Assembly: GCA_947501275.1 (NCBI GenBank)
Contig: CANMVD010000001.1
Span: forward strand, 558,001 to 622,000
Direction of reading: 5' to 3'
DNA length: 64,000 nt
Source of the DNA: an uncultured Tateyamaria sp.
Lineage (GTDB): Bacteria > Pseudomonadota > Alphaproteobacteria > Rhodobacterales > Rhodobacteraceae
Shown: positions 1-8,704 of the stretch, piece after piece
How positions within the stretch are numbered: position 1 is the first letter of the stretch
Layout: each line of letters begins with the position of its first letter
Position numbers and translations under genes: made by a program
Notes under the pieces: generated by a model
Told to the model about the DNA's origin: nothing
Database searches by the model: none
What the model saw: the letters and a program-made list of their open reading frames with translations, nothing else

Positions 1-7
1 TAAAGAC

Positions 8-414
8 ATGACCTTTAACGCAGCCTTGCCGCACATGACCCAACATGGGTCGCCATCTGGATCAACATCCTGCTTTTAGGCGCAGTGGTATTACCACTTG
101 CTTTGGCTTTCTGGAAAGCCACTCACCAAACCGCACTCTTGTCCTTAACAGCCAGCGTCATCATCATCAGTGGCATCATACTGCTCTATCAACAACTAGG
201 ATGCGCGCAGTTGCTTTGACTGGCGCATTTCTTCGCGTGGACTCCACTTGCCATCCATCTCTGGATCAAAATGCGTTCGTCCGATGTCTCCAGCGCCCCG
301 CGTTATCTGCGCGATCTGTTCACGACGATTCCGAAAACACTCGTCGTCGATTACGGGGGCGCCTCCCGCTACCTTGCCGGCGATCGCACAGCGCTTCTAG
401 TCGCAGCGCAATGA
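8..414 (+). pseudogene. Decayed small integral membrane protein gene
   Basis: An ATG at 8 opens a frame reading MTFNAALPHMT. The continuation, PTWVAIWINILLLG, is in the first reading frame, so there is a frameshift near position 38. The second frame runs through two hydrophobic segments and is then cut by TGA at 217-219. It resumes directly after that stop with LAHFFAWTPLAIHLW and ends with DYGGASRYLAGDRT before TGA at 412-414. From memory this matches a small conserved alphaproteobacterial membrane protein of about 135 residues whose C-terminus resembles DYxDVxRYLLGERTP; no database search was done. One frameshift plus one nonsense codon make it non-functional. Function of the intact family is unknown to me. 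Confidence 0.6.
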
Positions 415-514
415 ATTTATCCCCCCCGTATTCCTAGCCAGCAGCCCGTTGACCCCACAAACTCGGCAATCACACAGCGGCTAGCTTTGACTGACAAGTC
501 ATAGAGCAATTCCT

Positions 515-956
515 ATGATCAAGATGTTGTTGCTCAGCGGCATCGTATCCGCAGCCGGAATTGGTAACCCCATCATAGCCGCCATTTACGCAAACCTGGG
601 CGCATGCTTGCTAGCCCGACGTTCGCAACTGCCATTCTGAAGTTTGTCAGCGTGATCATCGCCAGCACAGTTTTGATGATCCAAAAAATTCCGTCCATGC
701 CGACGACCAAGTCACCACGCTACTCATTCTCTAATGACTTCTTTGTCTTTTTATTTGTCCCCGCCGTGACGGCCATCGCCCCACGGATTTGGTTGGGGGA
801 CGCGATATCCCTCGTCCTTTTGGCCAAGTCGTACCTACCAGCGCCATCGATCACTTGGGGCTTTTTGGCGCCAACAAAACACCAAATAGTGCACATAAGA
901 GCCTTGGAATTGCGTTCACGCCACTGGGGATCATTTTTGTGCGGAAGGTGATCTGA
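515..956 (+). pseudogene. Decayed YdcZ/DUF606-type small membrane transporter
   Basis: Pieces of one membrane protein lie in three frames. MIKMLLLSGIVSAAGIGNPI begins at 515. SPTFATAILKFVSVIIAS and later FVPAVTAIAPRIWLGDAIS are in the frame passing 604-850. The end, IDHLGLFGANKTP up to VRKVI, is in another frame and stops with TGA at 954-956. The order of motifs (glycine-rich first helix, ANLG, ASP, then APR, then IDHxGLFG) resembles DUF606/YdcZ proteins of the DMT superfamily, which are about 145 residues long. At least two frameshifts are needed to join them. The region from 957 to the promoter at 1100 shows no gene. Confidence 0.55.
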
Positions 957-1099
957 ACGGGTACGACTCGGCAACAGAGGCAATCTCAACACTTCGTTTA
1001 GCTCATAAGGCGAACGAATGAGCCCGGACCTAAGTATCTATTTTTAAAAAGTTTTTCTGACATTCACGAAACCGTTATTTGAATCTGACGCTTTCCTTG

Positions 1100-1128
1100 T
1101 TGTCAATCAAGACGACCGGTCATATTCA
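1100..1128 (+). promoter_or_regulatory. Sigma-70-like promoter with embedded palindromic operator
   Basis: TTGTCA at 1100-1105 and TATTCA at 1123-1128 are separated by 17 bases and lie about 50 bases upstream of the metallo-hydrolase start. The spacer contains the perfect palindrome GACCGGTC at 1114-1121. A TetR-family gene lies two genes downstream in the same direction, so this is a plausible autoregulatory operator. The promoter and operator roles are inferred from sequence only. Confidence 0.45.
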
Positions 1129-1175
1129 ATTGAAATGCAAAGAATATCACGCAACCAACCAAGATCGGAAACGCC

Positions 1176-2171
1176 ATGTCAGACAACTCATCCACTCTAA
1201 TCAATCGTCGCTCGTTCTTGTCGAGCGCTGCAACAGTCGCAGTCAGCAGTGCAGCTGCATCCTCACTGGTCGTTCCAGCCCAAGCGGCAACGCCCATTGT
1301 TGGAACACAAACGCCCCTCATCTACCGCCGCAAGCTTGGAAACTACGAGATCACTGTTCTTGGTGATGGATACGTCGATCTTCCTCACCAAATTTGGGCA
1401 AACGTCACACCCGAACAGGCAGACGGCCACCTTGCCGATGCATTTCAGCCTGCTGGGTCCATTCGTAACGGCGTAAACGCCTATCTGATCAATACTGGTG
1501 AGAAATTGATCCTCGTTGACAGCGGCGCACGCGATCTATTCGGACCAAACGCCGGCTTGCTTCCTGACAACTTGGCGGCGATAGGCGTGAAGCCTGAAGA
1601 CATTGATCAGGTGTTGATCACGCACATACACCCAGACCACATTGCAGGTATGTACAGCGCAGACGGCGACGTGCTCATGACAAACGGCCAAATCTATGTC
1701 GATGAAGCTGATCTCAACTTCTGGACCAGTGAAGCCGCTCAAGCACAAGCCGTCGATATTTCAAAACCATGGTTCGATTTGGCGCGTCAGTGGAAAGGTG
1801 TCTTTGAAGGACGTATCACGACCTTCAAAGGCGAGAAAGACTTGGGCGACGGCATCTCTGCATTCCCACTGCCCGGTCACACGCCTGGTCATACTGGCTA
1901 CCGCATCGAAAGCGGCGGCGAAACACTCTACATTATCGGCGACGCTGTCATCAGCGCGGCTATCCAGTTTGCGAACCCCGACGCGGCGGCAATTTGGGAT
2001 ACCAACGCAGAAGACGGAAAAAAGTCTCGACGGACCATATACGATGTAGCCGCACAAGAACGTGCGCTCGTTACGGCCACCCACTTGCCGTTCCCGTCCT
2101 TCGGGTATGTCGACAAACGCGGTAATGGTTCCTACGCGTGGGTGCCAGAAGAGTGGCGCTACGCGACCTAA
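1176..2171 (+). CDS. Exported MBL-fold metallo-hydrolase
   Basis: Metallo-beta-lactamase-fold hydrolase of 331 residues, probably binding two zinc ions and sent to the periplasm. The N-terminus carries a twin-arginine type signal (RRSFL at 11-15, hydrophobic stretch, likely cleavage after AQA near 37). The metal motif THIHPDH is at 149-155. A later PGHTPGHTG supplies another histidine, IGDAV the bridging aspartate and ATHLPF the last histidine. The overall layout recalls the methyl-parathion-hydrolase/lactonase branch, but the substrate cannot be told. It is first in a co-directional set with a quinone-oxidoreductase-like gene and a TetR regulator (81-base gaps), which suggests a response to a toxic or electrophilic small molecule. 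Confidence 0.8.
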   Translation: MSDNSSTLINRRSFLSSAATVAVSSAAASSLVVPAQAATPIVGTQTPLIYRRKLGNYEITVLGDGYVDLPHQIWANVTPEQADGHLADAFQPAGSIRNGVNAYLINTGEKLILVDSGARDLFGPNAGLLPDNLAAIGVKPEDIDQVLITHIHPDHIAGMYSADGDVLMTNGQIYVDEADLNFWTSEAAQAQAVDISKPWFDLARQWKGVFEGRITTFKGEKDLGDGISAFPLPGHTPGHTGYRIESGGETLYIIGDAVISAAIQFANPDAAAIWDTNAEDGKKSRRTIYDVAAQERALVTATHLPFPSFGYVDKRGNGSYAWVPEEWRYAT

Positions 2172-2194
2172 TCACACGCTCCCAAGTGTAAAAG

Positions 2195-2219
2195 CGGGTG
2201 CTGATAACCTCGGCACCCG
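2195..2219 (+). other. Hairpin between metallo-hydrolase and oxidoreductase genes
   Basis: CGGGTGC at 2195-2201 pairs with GCACCCG at 2213-2219 across an 11-base loop. No T-run follows, so it may be an attenuating or mRNA-processing hairpin rather than a full terminator. A similar GGGTGC/GCACCC pair (3228-3233, 3254-3259) lies between the next two genes. Confidence 0.3.
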
Positions 2220-2252
2220 TTCCTCCTCCTCCCAAGTCATGGAATTTTTAAG

Positions 2253-3203
2253 ATGCGTGCCATTGTAGCAGAAAAAAACGGGGGCCCAGAAGTCCTCGCG
2301 TTCAAAGACGTCCCGCAGCCAACACCCGGTATCGGTGAAGTCCTAGTCAAAGTTGAAGCTGCAGGCGTCAACCCGTTCGATGTACAGGTGCGCCGCGGTG
2401 ACTACGCGGCTTACATGCCCACTCCACATCAGCTAGGTGTTGATGTGTCTGGCACGGTTGCGGCCATAGGTGAAGGCGTCGACTCCCTCGCCGTTGGTGA
2501 CGACGTGTTTTACAGCACACGTGTACTTTCCAACGAAGGCGGATACGCCGAATTCCACGTGGAACAGGCAAATTTGGTCGCAAAAAAACCCAAAGACCTG
2601 TCCTTTGTAGACGCAGCCGCGCTGCCAATCGCGGCAAGCACCGCGTGGGTTTGCCTCATTGAACGTGGGCGTCTTAAAGCTGGTGATCGTGTGCTAATCC
2701 ACGGCGGGTCTGGGGGAGTCGGCCTGTTTGCAGTTCAAATCGCACGATTGACCGGAGCCGCCACCGTCGCAACCAGTCGCAAAGATGTGCATGAACTTGT
2801 CCAAAGCCTCGGCGCAGACACAACCGTCGACTACCGCGATACAGATGCCTGGGATCAACTCTCTGCGCACGCGCAAGGTGGATACGACGTCATCGTTGAT
2901 CTTGTTGGCGGCGATACCATCCAAAAGTCTCTTAGTCTTCTGGCACCAGGTGGTCGGGTTGTCAGCATCGTCGACCAACCCAATCCCCAAAACCTTTATG
3001 ACGGTTGGGGCTTCAATGCCGAAATCCATCTTGTCTTCCTGACACCAAGCGCCGAACGGCTCGCCAAGCTTGGGTCTCTGACAGCGCATGGATTGCTCAA
3101 GCCGGTGGTTGAACAGACACTGCCACTGGATCAGGCCGCTGAAGCACACCGCTTGATTGAGGCGGGCAGGCGGACTGGGAAGATTGTGCTCGTCACTTCA
3201 TGA
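2253..3203 (+). CDS. Zinc-independent NADPH:quinone-oxidoreductase-like MDR protein
   Basis: Medium-chain dehydrogenase/reductase of 316 residues, the size of quinone oxidoreductases. It has a GroES-like N-terminal half and a Rossmann half with the dinucleotide motif GGSGGVG at 151-157. The catalytic-zinc ligands and structural-zinc cysteine cluster of alcohol dehydrogenases are absent, which points to the QOR subgroup that reduces quinones or other electrophilic carbonyls with NADPH. The start at 2253 follows a GGAA about ten bases upstream. The neighbouring MBL hydrolase and TetR regulator fit an inducible detoxification role. The true substrate is unknown. Confidence 0.8.
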   Translation: MRAIVAEKNGGPEVLAFKDVPQPTPGIGEVLVKVEAAGVNPFDVQVRRGDYAAYMPTPHQLGVDVSGTVAAIGEGVDSLAVGDDVFYSTRVLSNEGGYAEFHVEQANLVAKKPKDLSFVDAAALPIAASTAWVCLIERGRLKAGDRVLIHGGSGGVGLFAVQIARLTGAATVATSRKDVHELVQSLGADTTVDYRDTDAWDQLSAHAQGGYDVIVDLVGGDTIQKSLSLLAPGGRVVSIVDQPNPQNLYDGWGFNAEIHLVFLTPSAERLAKLGSLTAHGLLKPVVEQTLPLDQAAEAHRLIEAGRRTGKIVLVTS

Positions 3204-3284
3204 CCAAGCGGTGTAAGTGAAACCAATGGGTGCGGGCCGATTAATCCTGATCTGCACCCGACTGAAAACAATAGGTCGCGATGA

Positions 3285-3845
3285 ATGCCAAGACCAAGCC
3301 ACAAAGACAAAATCGTTGATGCCGGCCTCGCAGTGTTTCACGAACACGGCTACCATGCGAGCGGCGTGCAAACAGTAGTGGACCACGCTGGCGTCCCCAA
3401 AGGCTCTTTCTATAATCACTTCAAGAGCAAGGAAGATCTCGGCCTCGAAGTCCTGAAAGCATACTGGCGCCAATCTGAGGACATGCGCGCAGCACTTAGA
3501 GACAGCAACCAAAGCCCGCTGGACCGCATTGAAGCGCACCTTACGGCTTTCAACGTGACCCAGGCAGGCTGTCTTGTGGGTAATTTCACGAGTGAAATGG
3601 CAAGTGAACCTGAATTCCGGCAAGCTTTGCAGGACGTCTACAAGAGTTGGATCGCAGACTTCGAAGCGTGCATTTCTGAAGGTCAAGCTGACGGAAGCAT
3701 TCGAAACGACGAAACAGCAAAGTCACTTGGCGAATTCGTTGTCACAGCCTTGGAAGGCTCGGTCTTGAAAAGGAAACTAGAAGAAGACGAGCGAACTCTG
3801 GTCAAATTCCGGAAGACGATATTGAGACTTCTAGGGACATGTTAG
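3285..3845 (+). CDS. TetR/AcrR-family transcriptional repressor
   Basis: A 186-residue regulator. The N-terminal 55 residues form the TetR helix-turn-helix, including GVPKGSFYNHFKSKEDL. The rest is the variable ligand-binding domain with a cysteine in QAGCLVGNF. The arrangement resembles the NemR/YxaF type of electrophile- or flavonoid-sensing TetR proteins, but the inducer is not identifiable. It follows the metallo-hydrolase and oxidoreductase genes and may repress all three through the GACCGGTC palindrome at 1114-1121. An out-of-frame ATG lies four bases before the chosen start; only the 3285 start gives the regulator. Confidence 0.8.
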   Translation: MPRPSHKDKIVDAGLAVFHEHGYHASGVQTVVDHAGVPKGSFYNHFKSKEDLGLEVLKAYWRQSEDMRAALRDSNQSPLDRIEAHLTAFNVTQAGCLVGNFTSEMASEPEFRQALQDVYKSWIADFEACISEGQADGSIRNDETAKSLGEFVVTALEGSVLKRKLEEDERTLVKFRKTILRLLGTC

Positions 3846-3896
3846 CTGGCATCGGCCCGAATGAACATCTATCAGACGATGGATGTCTCTGGCGAA

Positions 3897-4741
3897 GACT
3901 GTTGCATTGAATGGTGCGGCATCCGGATTGGTCATGCATTGTGCTTAGTCTTATGCTGCCTCTTTGAACAGGCTGGCCACAAAGCGCACTTCTCCTGCAA
4001 CACCCGCTTCCCTGCCGACAACATGCCCTCGCTTGATACTGCGAACAGCCTCGATACCCTTGCGGGTGTCCTTTGCGGCGCTGAGTGGTTTGAAGCCGCG
4101 CGTCGGCGTGACAAGTTTCTGGAGCGCGGCATGGTCGCTTTCGATCCGGTTGTTCTTCCATTTGCGATCAACATGGCGGATTCCTTCACCCGGGAACGCC
4201 CAACGGTTTATCTCGCCAATGACCTTGGCGTGGCTATGAGCCTTGTCCGTGACGATCGTCATCGGCTGGTATAGCCGGGCGTTGTCGCAAGCTTGTCGAA
4301 AGAACGCCCGGCCTGCTTTCGCATCACGCCGCGCAGTAAGGCGAAAATCAATCAACGGGCCATGTTGGTCAACCGCTCGCCACAGGTAGCGCCAATTGCC
4401 GCCGACCCGAACGTAGGTTTTGTCGACGTGCCAGATCAGGCTGCGGCAGGACTTGTGCTTGAATGAGCGTTTGGCGATCTCGGGACCGAACTTTCGGACC
4501 CATCGATTAATCGTCGCCGCATCGACGTGAACGCCGCACTCCTCAAGCAAAACTTTCACGTCGCGATAGGACAGCGCGAAGCGACAGTGCCAGCGAACGG
4601 CTTGCAAGATGAAACCCCTTGGAAAGCGGTGACCTTTGAACGGGGTTTTCAGTGCTGCCATGGCATGATCCTCAGTCAAAAGCCCGATCATGTTCCGACG
4701 TGGGCGCTTAATGTACCAATCCCCGGTTTTTCAATAGAATA
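3897..4741 (-). mobile_element. IS6-family insertion sequence
   Basis: A single transposase gene lies between inverted sub-terminal repeats: ATTGAA at 3906-3911 against TTCAAT at 4730-4735, and GGATTGGT at 3925-3932 against ACCAATCC at 4715-4722. The left end reads CTGTTGCATTGAA, like the GTTGCA ends of IS6 elements; the right end is a poorer match. I could not find a convincing 8-base target duplication, so the exact ends are uncertain by several bases. It sits between the lower-GC accessory block and the manganese transporter operon. Confidence 0.6.
3951..4661 (-). CDS. IS6-family DDE transposase
   Basis: Full-length transposase of 236 residues, typical for IS6 elements (about 235). The N-terminal PFKGHRFPRGFI and the helix-turn-helix region SYRDVKVLLEECGVHVDAATINRW are family hallmarks. 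The catalytic triad is visible as WHVDKTYVR, VTDKAHSHA and NNRIESDHAALQ (D, D, E). A longer frame could start at 4691, but the ATG at 4661 has GAGGA seven bases upstream and gives the usual MxALKTPFKG start. No frameshift is seen, so it may still be active. Confidence 0.85.
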   Translation of the reverse strand: MAALKTPFKGHRFPRGFILQAVRWHCRFALSYRDVKVLLEECGVHVDAATINRWVRKFGPEIAKRSFKHKSCRSLIWHVDKTYVRVGGNWRYLWRAVDQHGPLIDFRLTARRDAKAGRAFFRQACDNARLYQPMTIVTDKAHSHAKVIGEINRWAFPGEGIRHVDRKWKNNRIESDHAALQKLVTPTRGFKPLSAAKDTRKGIEAVRSIKRGHVVGREAGVAGEVRFVASLFKEAA

Positions 4742-4784
4742 GGGCGTCACGCCCTCAAGTCGGAGCGGATCTGGATCTCGGGTC

Positions 4785-5696
4785 TCACCCGTTGCGCGCA
4801 CGGTGCGGGCCGCACAATGCCGCCGCAGCTAAAATCAACCCTGACACGGTCGCGATCATCCCTGCGGCACTAACCGATGCGCTTGCCCCGATCCACAAAG
4901 GCCCATACCCCGCCAATACGTAGCCAATCACCGCTGCCAGTGTCGCAAATCCTGCAGACCATGCCACCTGATGCGTAAGTCGATTGGTCATCATCCGCGC
5001 TGCGGCAGGCGGGCAGATAAACATGGCAATCACGATAATCGATCCTACTGCATCAAAGGCAGCGACAGCCGCAATTGCCGATACAATCACAAGCCCCAGG
5101 CCGATAGCCCCGGTAGGCAGGCCAACCCCTTGAGCAAACCCCTCGTCAAAGCTCGCCAAAGTCAGCGGTCGCCAGAAGATCCAGACAAAGGCTGCAACCA
5201 CGATCAGGGCCAAAGCCATGCGCGGTAATTCGACAGGTAAGGTCGCCAGTGCTTGTACATCAAACAAAGACGCCCAGCCTGTTGCGTCCAGCCAGATGAG
5301 GCTTTCCAGATTACCAAACAGTGCATGTTCCACATCCAGATGGACACTGGATGTGTCGGATTGTTCCAAGAGCAGAACTCCCCCTGCAAACATTGCCGTA
5401 AAGACCACACCCATCGCCGCGCCCGCCTCGATCTGACCCAGACGCCGGATGGCTTCGATGGCGACGACGGCGACAATGGCCGCGATAGCGGCTCCGGCCA
5501 ACATAGGGCCCGCGGCAACAACACCTGTGACAAGGAACGCCACAACAATGCCCGGCAAAACCACATGGCTGATCGCATCCCCGATCAAGGCCTGCCCGCG
5601 CAGCACGAGGAAATTTCCCGGCAATGCACAGGCCACGGCCACACAGATCCCGATCAGGATGGGTGGAAGAGACAGGGCAACAAACTCCGCCCCCAT
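4785..5696 (-). CDS. sitD: Metal ABC transporter permease (Sit/Mnt/Znu type)
   Basis: Inner-membrane permease of 303 residues with seven to eight hydrophobic helices, of the ABC-3 family that imports Mn(II), Zn(II) or Fe(II). It contains the ABC-3 elements ALIGDAISHVVLPG near the N-terminus and GSIIVIAMFICPPAAA in the second half. It is the last gene of a four-gene operon. Its start overlaps the stop of the upstream permease by one base (TAATG arrangement), suggesting translational coupling. The family fixes the class; manganese as the main metal is inferred from the partner binding protein. Symbol by analogy with sitABCD. Confidence 0.8.
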   Translation of the reverse strand: MGAEFVALSLPPILIGICVAVACALPGNFLVLRGQALIGDAISHVVLPGIVVAFLVTGVVAAGPMLAGAAIAAIVAVVAIEAIRRLGQIEAGAAMGVVFTAMFAGGVLLLEQSDTSSVHLDVEHALFGNLESLIWLDATGWASLFDVQALATLPVELPRMALALIVVAAFVWIFWRPLTLASFDEGFAQGVGLPTGAIGLGLVIVSAIAAVAAFDAVGSIIVIAMFICPPAAARMMTNRLTHQVAWSAGFATLAAVIGYVLAGYGPLWIGASASVSAAGMIATVSGLILAAAALCGPHRARNG

Positions 5697-6898
5697 TACG
5701 TCACCGCCTGCGGTGCCATGATACGCGCATCCACATCCGTAATCTGATCTGGTGTCAGGACCGTTTCGATCTCGGTCAACCCGTCATAGCGGGTGGCGGC
5801 ACTGACAAAGACCAGATCGCCACGTACAATCGCCCACCTTGCTTCGTCCAACTGCGCCTTGGCCGCAGCAGCCTGTCCATCGGCTGTGGCCACGCCATCG
5901 GGCAGGATATACCCGGCGCGGCGCAGCAACCGGTGGGTGAGGCGTTCGTAGATCGGCTGCCCTTGAGCCAACGCCAACAAACCTTGTCTCACATGCACCC
6001 GACGCTGATAGCGACCATAACGCAACACCGACGCTAGCACGCCGCGCCCCGGCGCAAGCAGTAAGGAAACAACAAAGAAGCCAAAACTGACCAGCACCAC
6101 AATTGGCCCCGTTGGAAGGGCTGGCGCAACAGCCGACAGGGCCGCTCCACCATAGCCAGACAGACCACCCAAGAGCCCAGCCAACACCACGACATGATCT
6201 GCTCGCTCGGTCCAGAACCGCGCTGTGACGGCTGGAACAATCAGCAAGGCGACAATCAGGATCAGGCCCACAACCTTGAGGCCGACAACCGTGACCAGCA
6301 GCACAATCCCCATCATCGCCAGATCAATTCGGCCCAAGCGCCACCCGGCTGCCTCGGCATAGCCGGGATCGAACGCGGCGAGTGTCAGGGGACGCCGCAG
6401 CAGGACCACAAGCGCCAGGACCAGCGCAGCGGAAACCGCCAGCAGCATCGCTTCGCTGCGCAACATCCCGGCAGTGGAGCCCAGCAAGAACCCTTCGAGG
6501 CCCGCCTGTCGTCCAGCGTTCAAGGTTTGCACAATAGTCAGAATGACGATGCCAAAGCCAAAGAAGACCGACAGCACCGCACCAATGGCTGCGTCCTCTC
6601 CGAGCCGTGTGCGCGTTGTCAGCCACTGCACACACAAAAGGCCAATCCCGGCAGATAGCGCGGCCCCCAGCAGCAATCCGACAAGTGAGCGCCCATCGCC
6701 CCCCATCGCCACCATCAGGACAAAGGCCAGCCCAACGCCCGGCAGGGTCGCATGCGATATCGCGTCACTCACAAGGGCGCGTTTGCGCAAGAACAGAAAG
6801 GTGCCTGCAACGCCCGCTGCCACGCCCAACAGCATGGCACCGATTGTCACAAGGGCAGCGTTGTACCCAAGTTGCAAAAGCAGCGCGTCGGCAAGCAT
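5696..6898 (-). CDS. sitC: Metal ABC transporter permease with C-terminal cytoplasmic extension
   Basis: ABC-3 family permease of 400 residues. The first 285 or so form the membrane domain (KRALVSDAISHATLPG early, VGLILIVALLIVPAVTA late). The last 110 residues are hydrophilic (from about RYGRYQRRVHVRQG to the end) and are not needed for transport in shorter homologues. In some metal ABC permeases this tail resembles a DtxR-like winged helix, so it could be a metal-sensing or regulatory domain here; that is inference. It lies three bases after the ATPase gene and overlaps the next permease by one base. Confidence 0.78.
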   Translation of the reverse strand: MLADALLLQLGYNAALVTIGAMLLGVAAGVAGTFLFLRKRALVSDAISHATLPGVGLAFVLMVAMGGDGRSLVGLLLGAALSAGIGLLCVQWLTTRTRLGEDAAIGAVLSVFFGFGIVILTIVQTLNAGRQAGLEGFLLGSTAGMLRSEAMLLAVSAALVLALVVLLRRPLTLAAFDPGYAEAAGWRLGRIDLAMMGIVLLVTVVGLKVVGLILIVALLIVPAVTARFWTERADHVVVLAGLLGGLSGYGGAALSAVAPALPTGPIVVLVSFGFFVVSLLLAPGRGVLASVLRYGRYQRRVHVRQGLLALAQGQPIYERLTHRLLRRAGYILPDGVATADGQAAAAKAQLDEARWAIVRGDLVFVSAATRYDGLTEIETVLTPDQITDVDARIMAPQAVT

Positions 6899-6901
6899 GA
6901 C

Positions 6902-7705
6902 CTAGCCCGCAACGCTTTCGGGATCAACGCGGGCCGTGGCCAGACGGCCGCCATATGCAGCCTGTAGATTGTCCTCTGTGAACACATCCGCAACGGGGCC
7001 AGCCGCCACGATCTGCGTGTTCAGAAGGATCACATCGTCAAAATAGTCCGGCACCGTCGTCAGGTCGTGGTGCACGGCCAGAACGGTGCGGCCCGCGTCT
7101 CGCAACTCTTGCAACACGGCGATGATGGCCTTTTCCGTGGCCGCATCTACCCCGGCAAAGGGCTCATCCAGAACGTAAATGTCGGCCTGTTGCGCCAAGG
7201 CGCGGGCCAGAAACACACGTTGCTGTTGCCCGCCAGACAGCTGCCCAATCTGGCGCGTCTCGAAATCACGCATACCGACGCGATCCAGACAGTCCAGTGC
7301 AAGGGTGCGATGCCTGGCTCGCACGCGACCCAACAGACCCAACTGGCGATACATGCCCATCAGCACCACGTCGATGACGCGTGTGGGAAAATCCCAGTCC
7401 ACGCTTGCACGCTGCGGGACATAGGCGATCCTGTCACGCATTTGCGCCAAGGGTTGGCCATAGATTTGCACGGACCCGGCCAGCGGTTTGACCACATCAA
7501 GCGCCGCCTTCAACAGCGTGGACTTGCCCGCGCCGTTGGGTCCGACAATTGCCGTCATCGCACCCGCCCGAACCGTCACATCCACCGAAAATATTGCAGG
7601 ACTTTCGCCATAGGACACGGTCAGACCCCGTACCGACAACGGGCTTTCAAACCGCGCCTTGCGATCATCTTCTACAGATTTGGCGGAAACAAGGGTCAGG
7701 CTCAT
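6902..7705 (-). CDS. sitB: Metal ABC transporter ATP-binding protein
   Basis: Cytoplasmic ATPase of 267 residues that powers the metal importer. Walker A is GPNGAGKST, the signature motif is LSGGQQQR, Walker B is IYVLDEPF, and the switch histidine is in VHHDL. About 25 residues precede the core domain (RGLTVSYG). Its start overlaps the end of the binding-protein gene by four bases (ATGA), a strong sign of a single operon. Confidence 0.88.
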   Translation of the reverse strand: MSLTLVSAKSVEDDRKARFESPLSVRGLTVSYGESPAIFSVDVTVRAGAMTAIVGPNGAGKSTLLKAALDVVKPLAGSVQIYGQPLAQMRDRIAYVPQRASVDWDFPTRVIDVVLMGMYRQLGLLGRVRARHRTLALDCLDRVGMRDFETRQIGQLSGGQQQRVFLARALAQQADIYVLDEPFAGVDAATEKAIIAVLQELRDAGRTVLAVHHDLTTVPDYFDDVILLNTQIVAAGPVADVFTEDNLQAAYGGRLATARVDPESVAG

Positions 7706-8664
7706 GCGGCACCCGTCAATTTGCCTAGGCGTCCCGCGGCAGGAGCATCAGCACCCAGAGCGCGCGCGATAGTTGTTGCGTTGTGATCAATCATCCCGAA
7801 CCATGTTCCTTCATAGGTGCCATCCGGCCCCATTGCATCGCTGAACAGCGCACCCCCGATCGACACGTCGTGCCCACGCGCAGCGGCCCCTTCGATCAGC
7901 GCCCGCACGTTGCGATCCGATACCGATGTTTCGACAAAAACGGCAGGCAGCTGGCGCTCGACCAGCAGATCCACAAGAGCGCTGATCCGGTTCAGACCGG
8001 CTTCGCTTTCGGTGGAAATGCCTTGGATTCCAAGCACCTCGAACCCGTAGGCCGCGCCGAAATATCCAAAAGCGTCATGCGCGCTCAGGAGCACCCGACG
8101 ATCCTGCGGCACGGCCCCAAGAACGTTGGTGGCATAGGTGCCCACAGCCTCGGCCTCGCGCACGAAAGCATCGGCATTGGCTTCGAAAACATCGCGCCCC
8201 TTGGGACGCAGGGCGCTCAGCGCCTTGACCACGGCAGGCACGCATTTCACCCACAGCGCGGGATCCATCCAGATATGGGGATCATACCGGCCCGCATAAT
8301 CCTCGTGTGACAGCAGCAGCGCAGGATCCAGCGATTCAGCGACAGCATGCACAGGCCGCTTGCGTCCCAGATCAGCGAAAAAGTCCTCCATCTGCGCCTC
8401 AAGGTAGAGACCATGCCAGAACACGGCATCCGCGCGCGTCATGGCCACGATATCGCTGCGGGTCTGGCGATAGGCGTGTGGATCGATCCCCGCGCCCATC
8501 ACGTTCTCTACCTCAACGCCCGGGCCACCAATCTGGCGCACCAAGTCGCCAATCATGCCCGTGGTTGCAACAACGCTCAATCGCGACGCAGCCCAAGTCG
8601 GAGAGGCCGCCACAGCAGCCAACCCAGCCAAAACGGCGCGTCGTGACAGATCAGACCCTTGCAT
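7702..8664 (-). CDS. sitA: Periplasmic Mn/Zn-binding protein of ABC transporter
   Basis: Cluster A-I (TroA/PsaA/MntC) solute-binding protein of 320 residues, first gene of the operon. A signal region with SRRAVLAG and a hydrophobic stretch ending near PTWAA directs export, possibly by Tat. The metal ligands are recognisable: His in DPHAY, His in DPHIWMDP, Glu in VFVETS and Asp in LFSDAMG. The His-His-Glu-Asp set is the one found in manganese-type PsaA/MntC, whereas zinc-type ZnuA has an extra histidine and a His-rich loop, not seen here. Manganese is therefore the favoured substrate. A palindrome and promoter lie immediately upstream. Confidence 0.85.
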   Translation of the reverse strand: MQGSDLSRRAVLAGLAAVAASPTWAASRLSVVATTGMIGDLVRQIGGPGVEVENVMGAGIDPHAYRQTRSDIVAMTRADAVFWHGLYLEAQMEDFFADLGRKRPVHAVAESLDPALLLSHEDYAGRYDPHIWMDPALWVKCVPAVVKALSALRPKGRDVFEANADAFVREAEAVGTYATNVLGAVPQDRRVLLSAHDAFGYFGAAYGFEVLGIQGISTESEAGLNRISALVDLLVERQLPAVFVETSVSDRNVRALIEGAAARGHDVSIGGALFSDAMGPDGTYEGTWFGMIDHNATTIARALGADAPAAGRLGKLTGAA

Positions 8665-8704
8665 TGTTGCGCATACCCTTCATTCGGAAGCGGTTAAGTT
8701 GGTT

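Noticed and set aside
3861..4274. Plus-strand frame across the IS transposase
   Set aside because: It reads the antisense of the transposase and starts in the flanking sequence.
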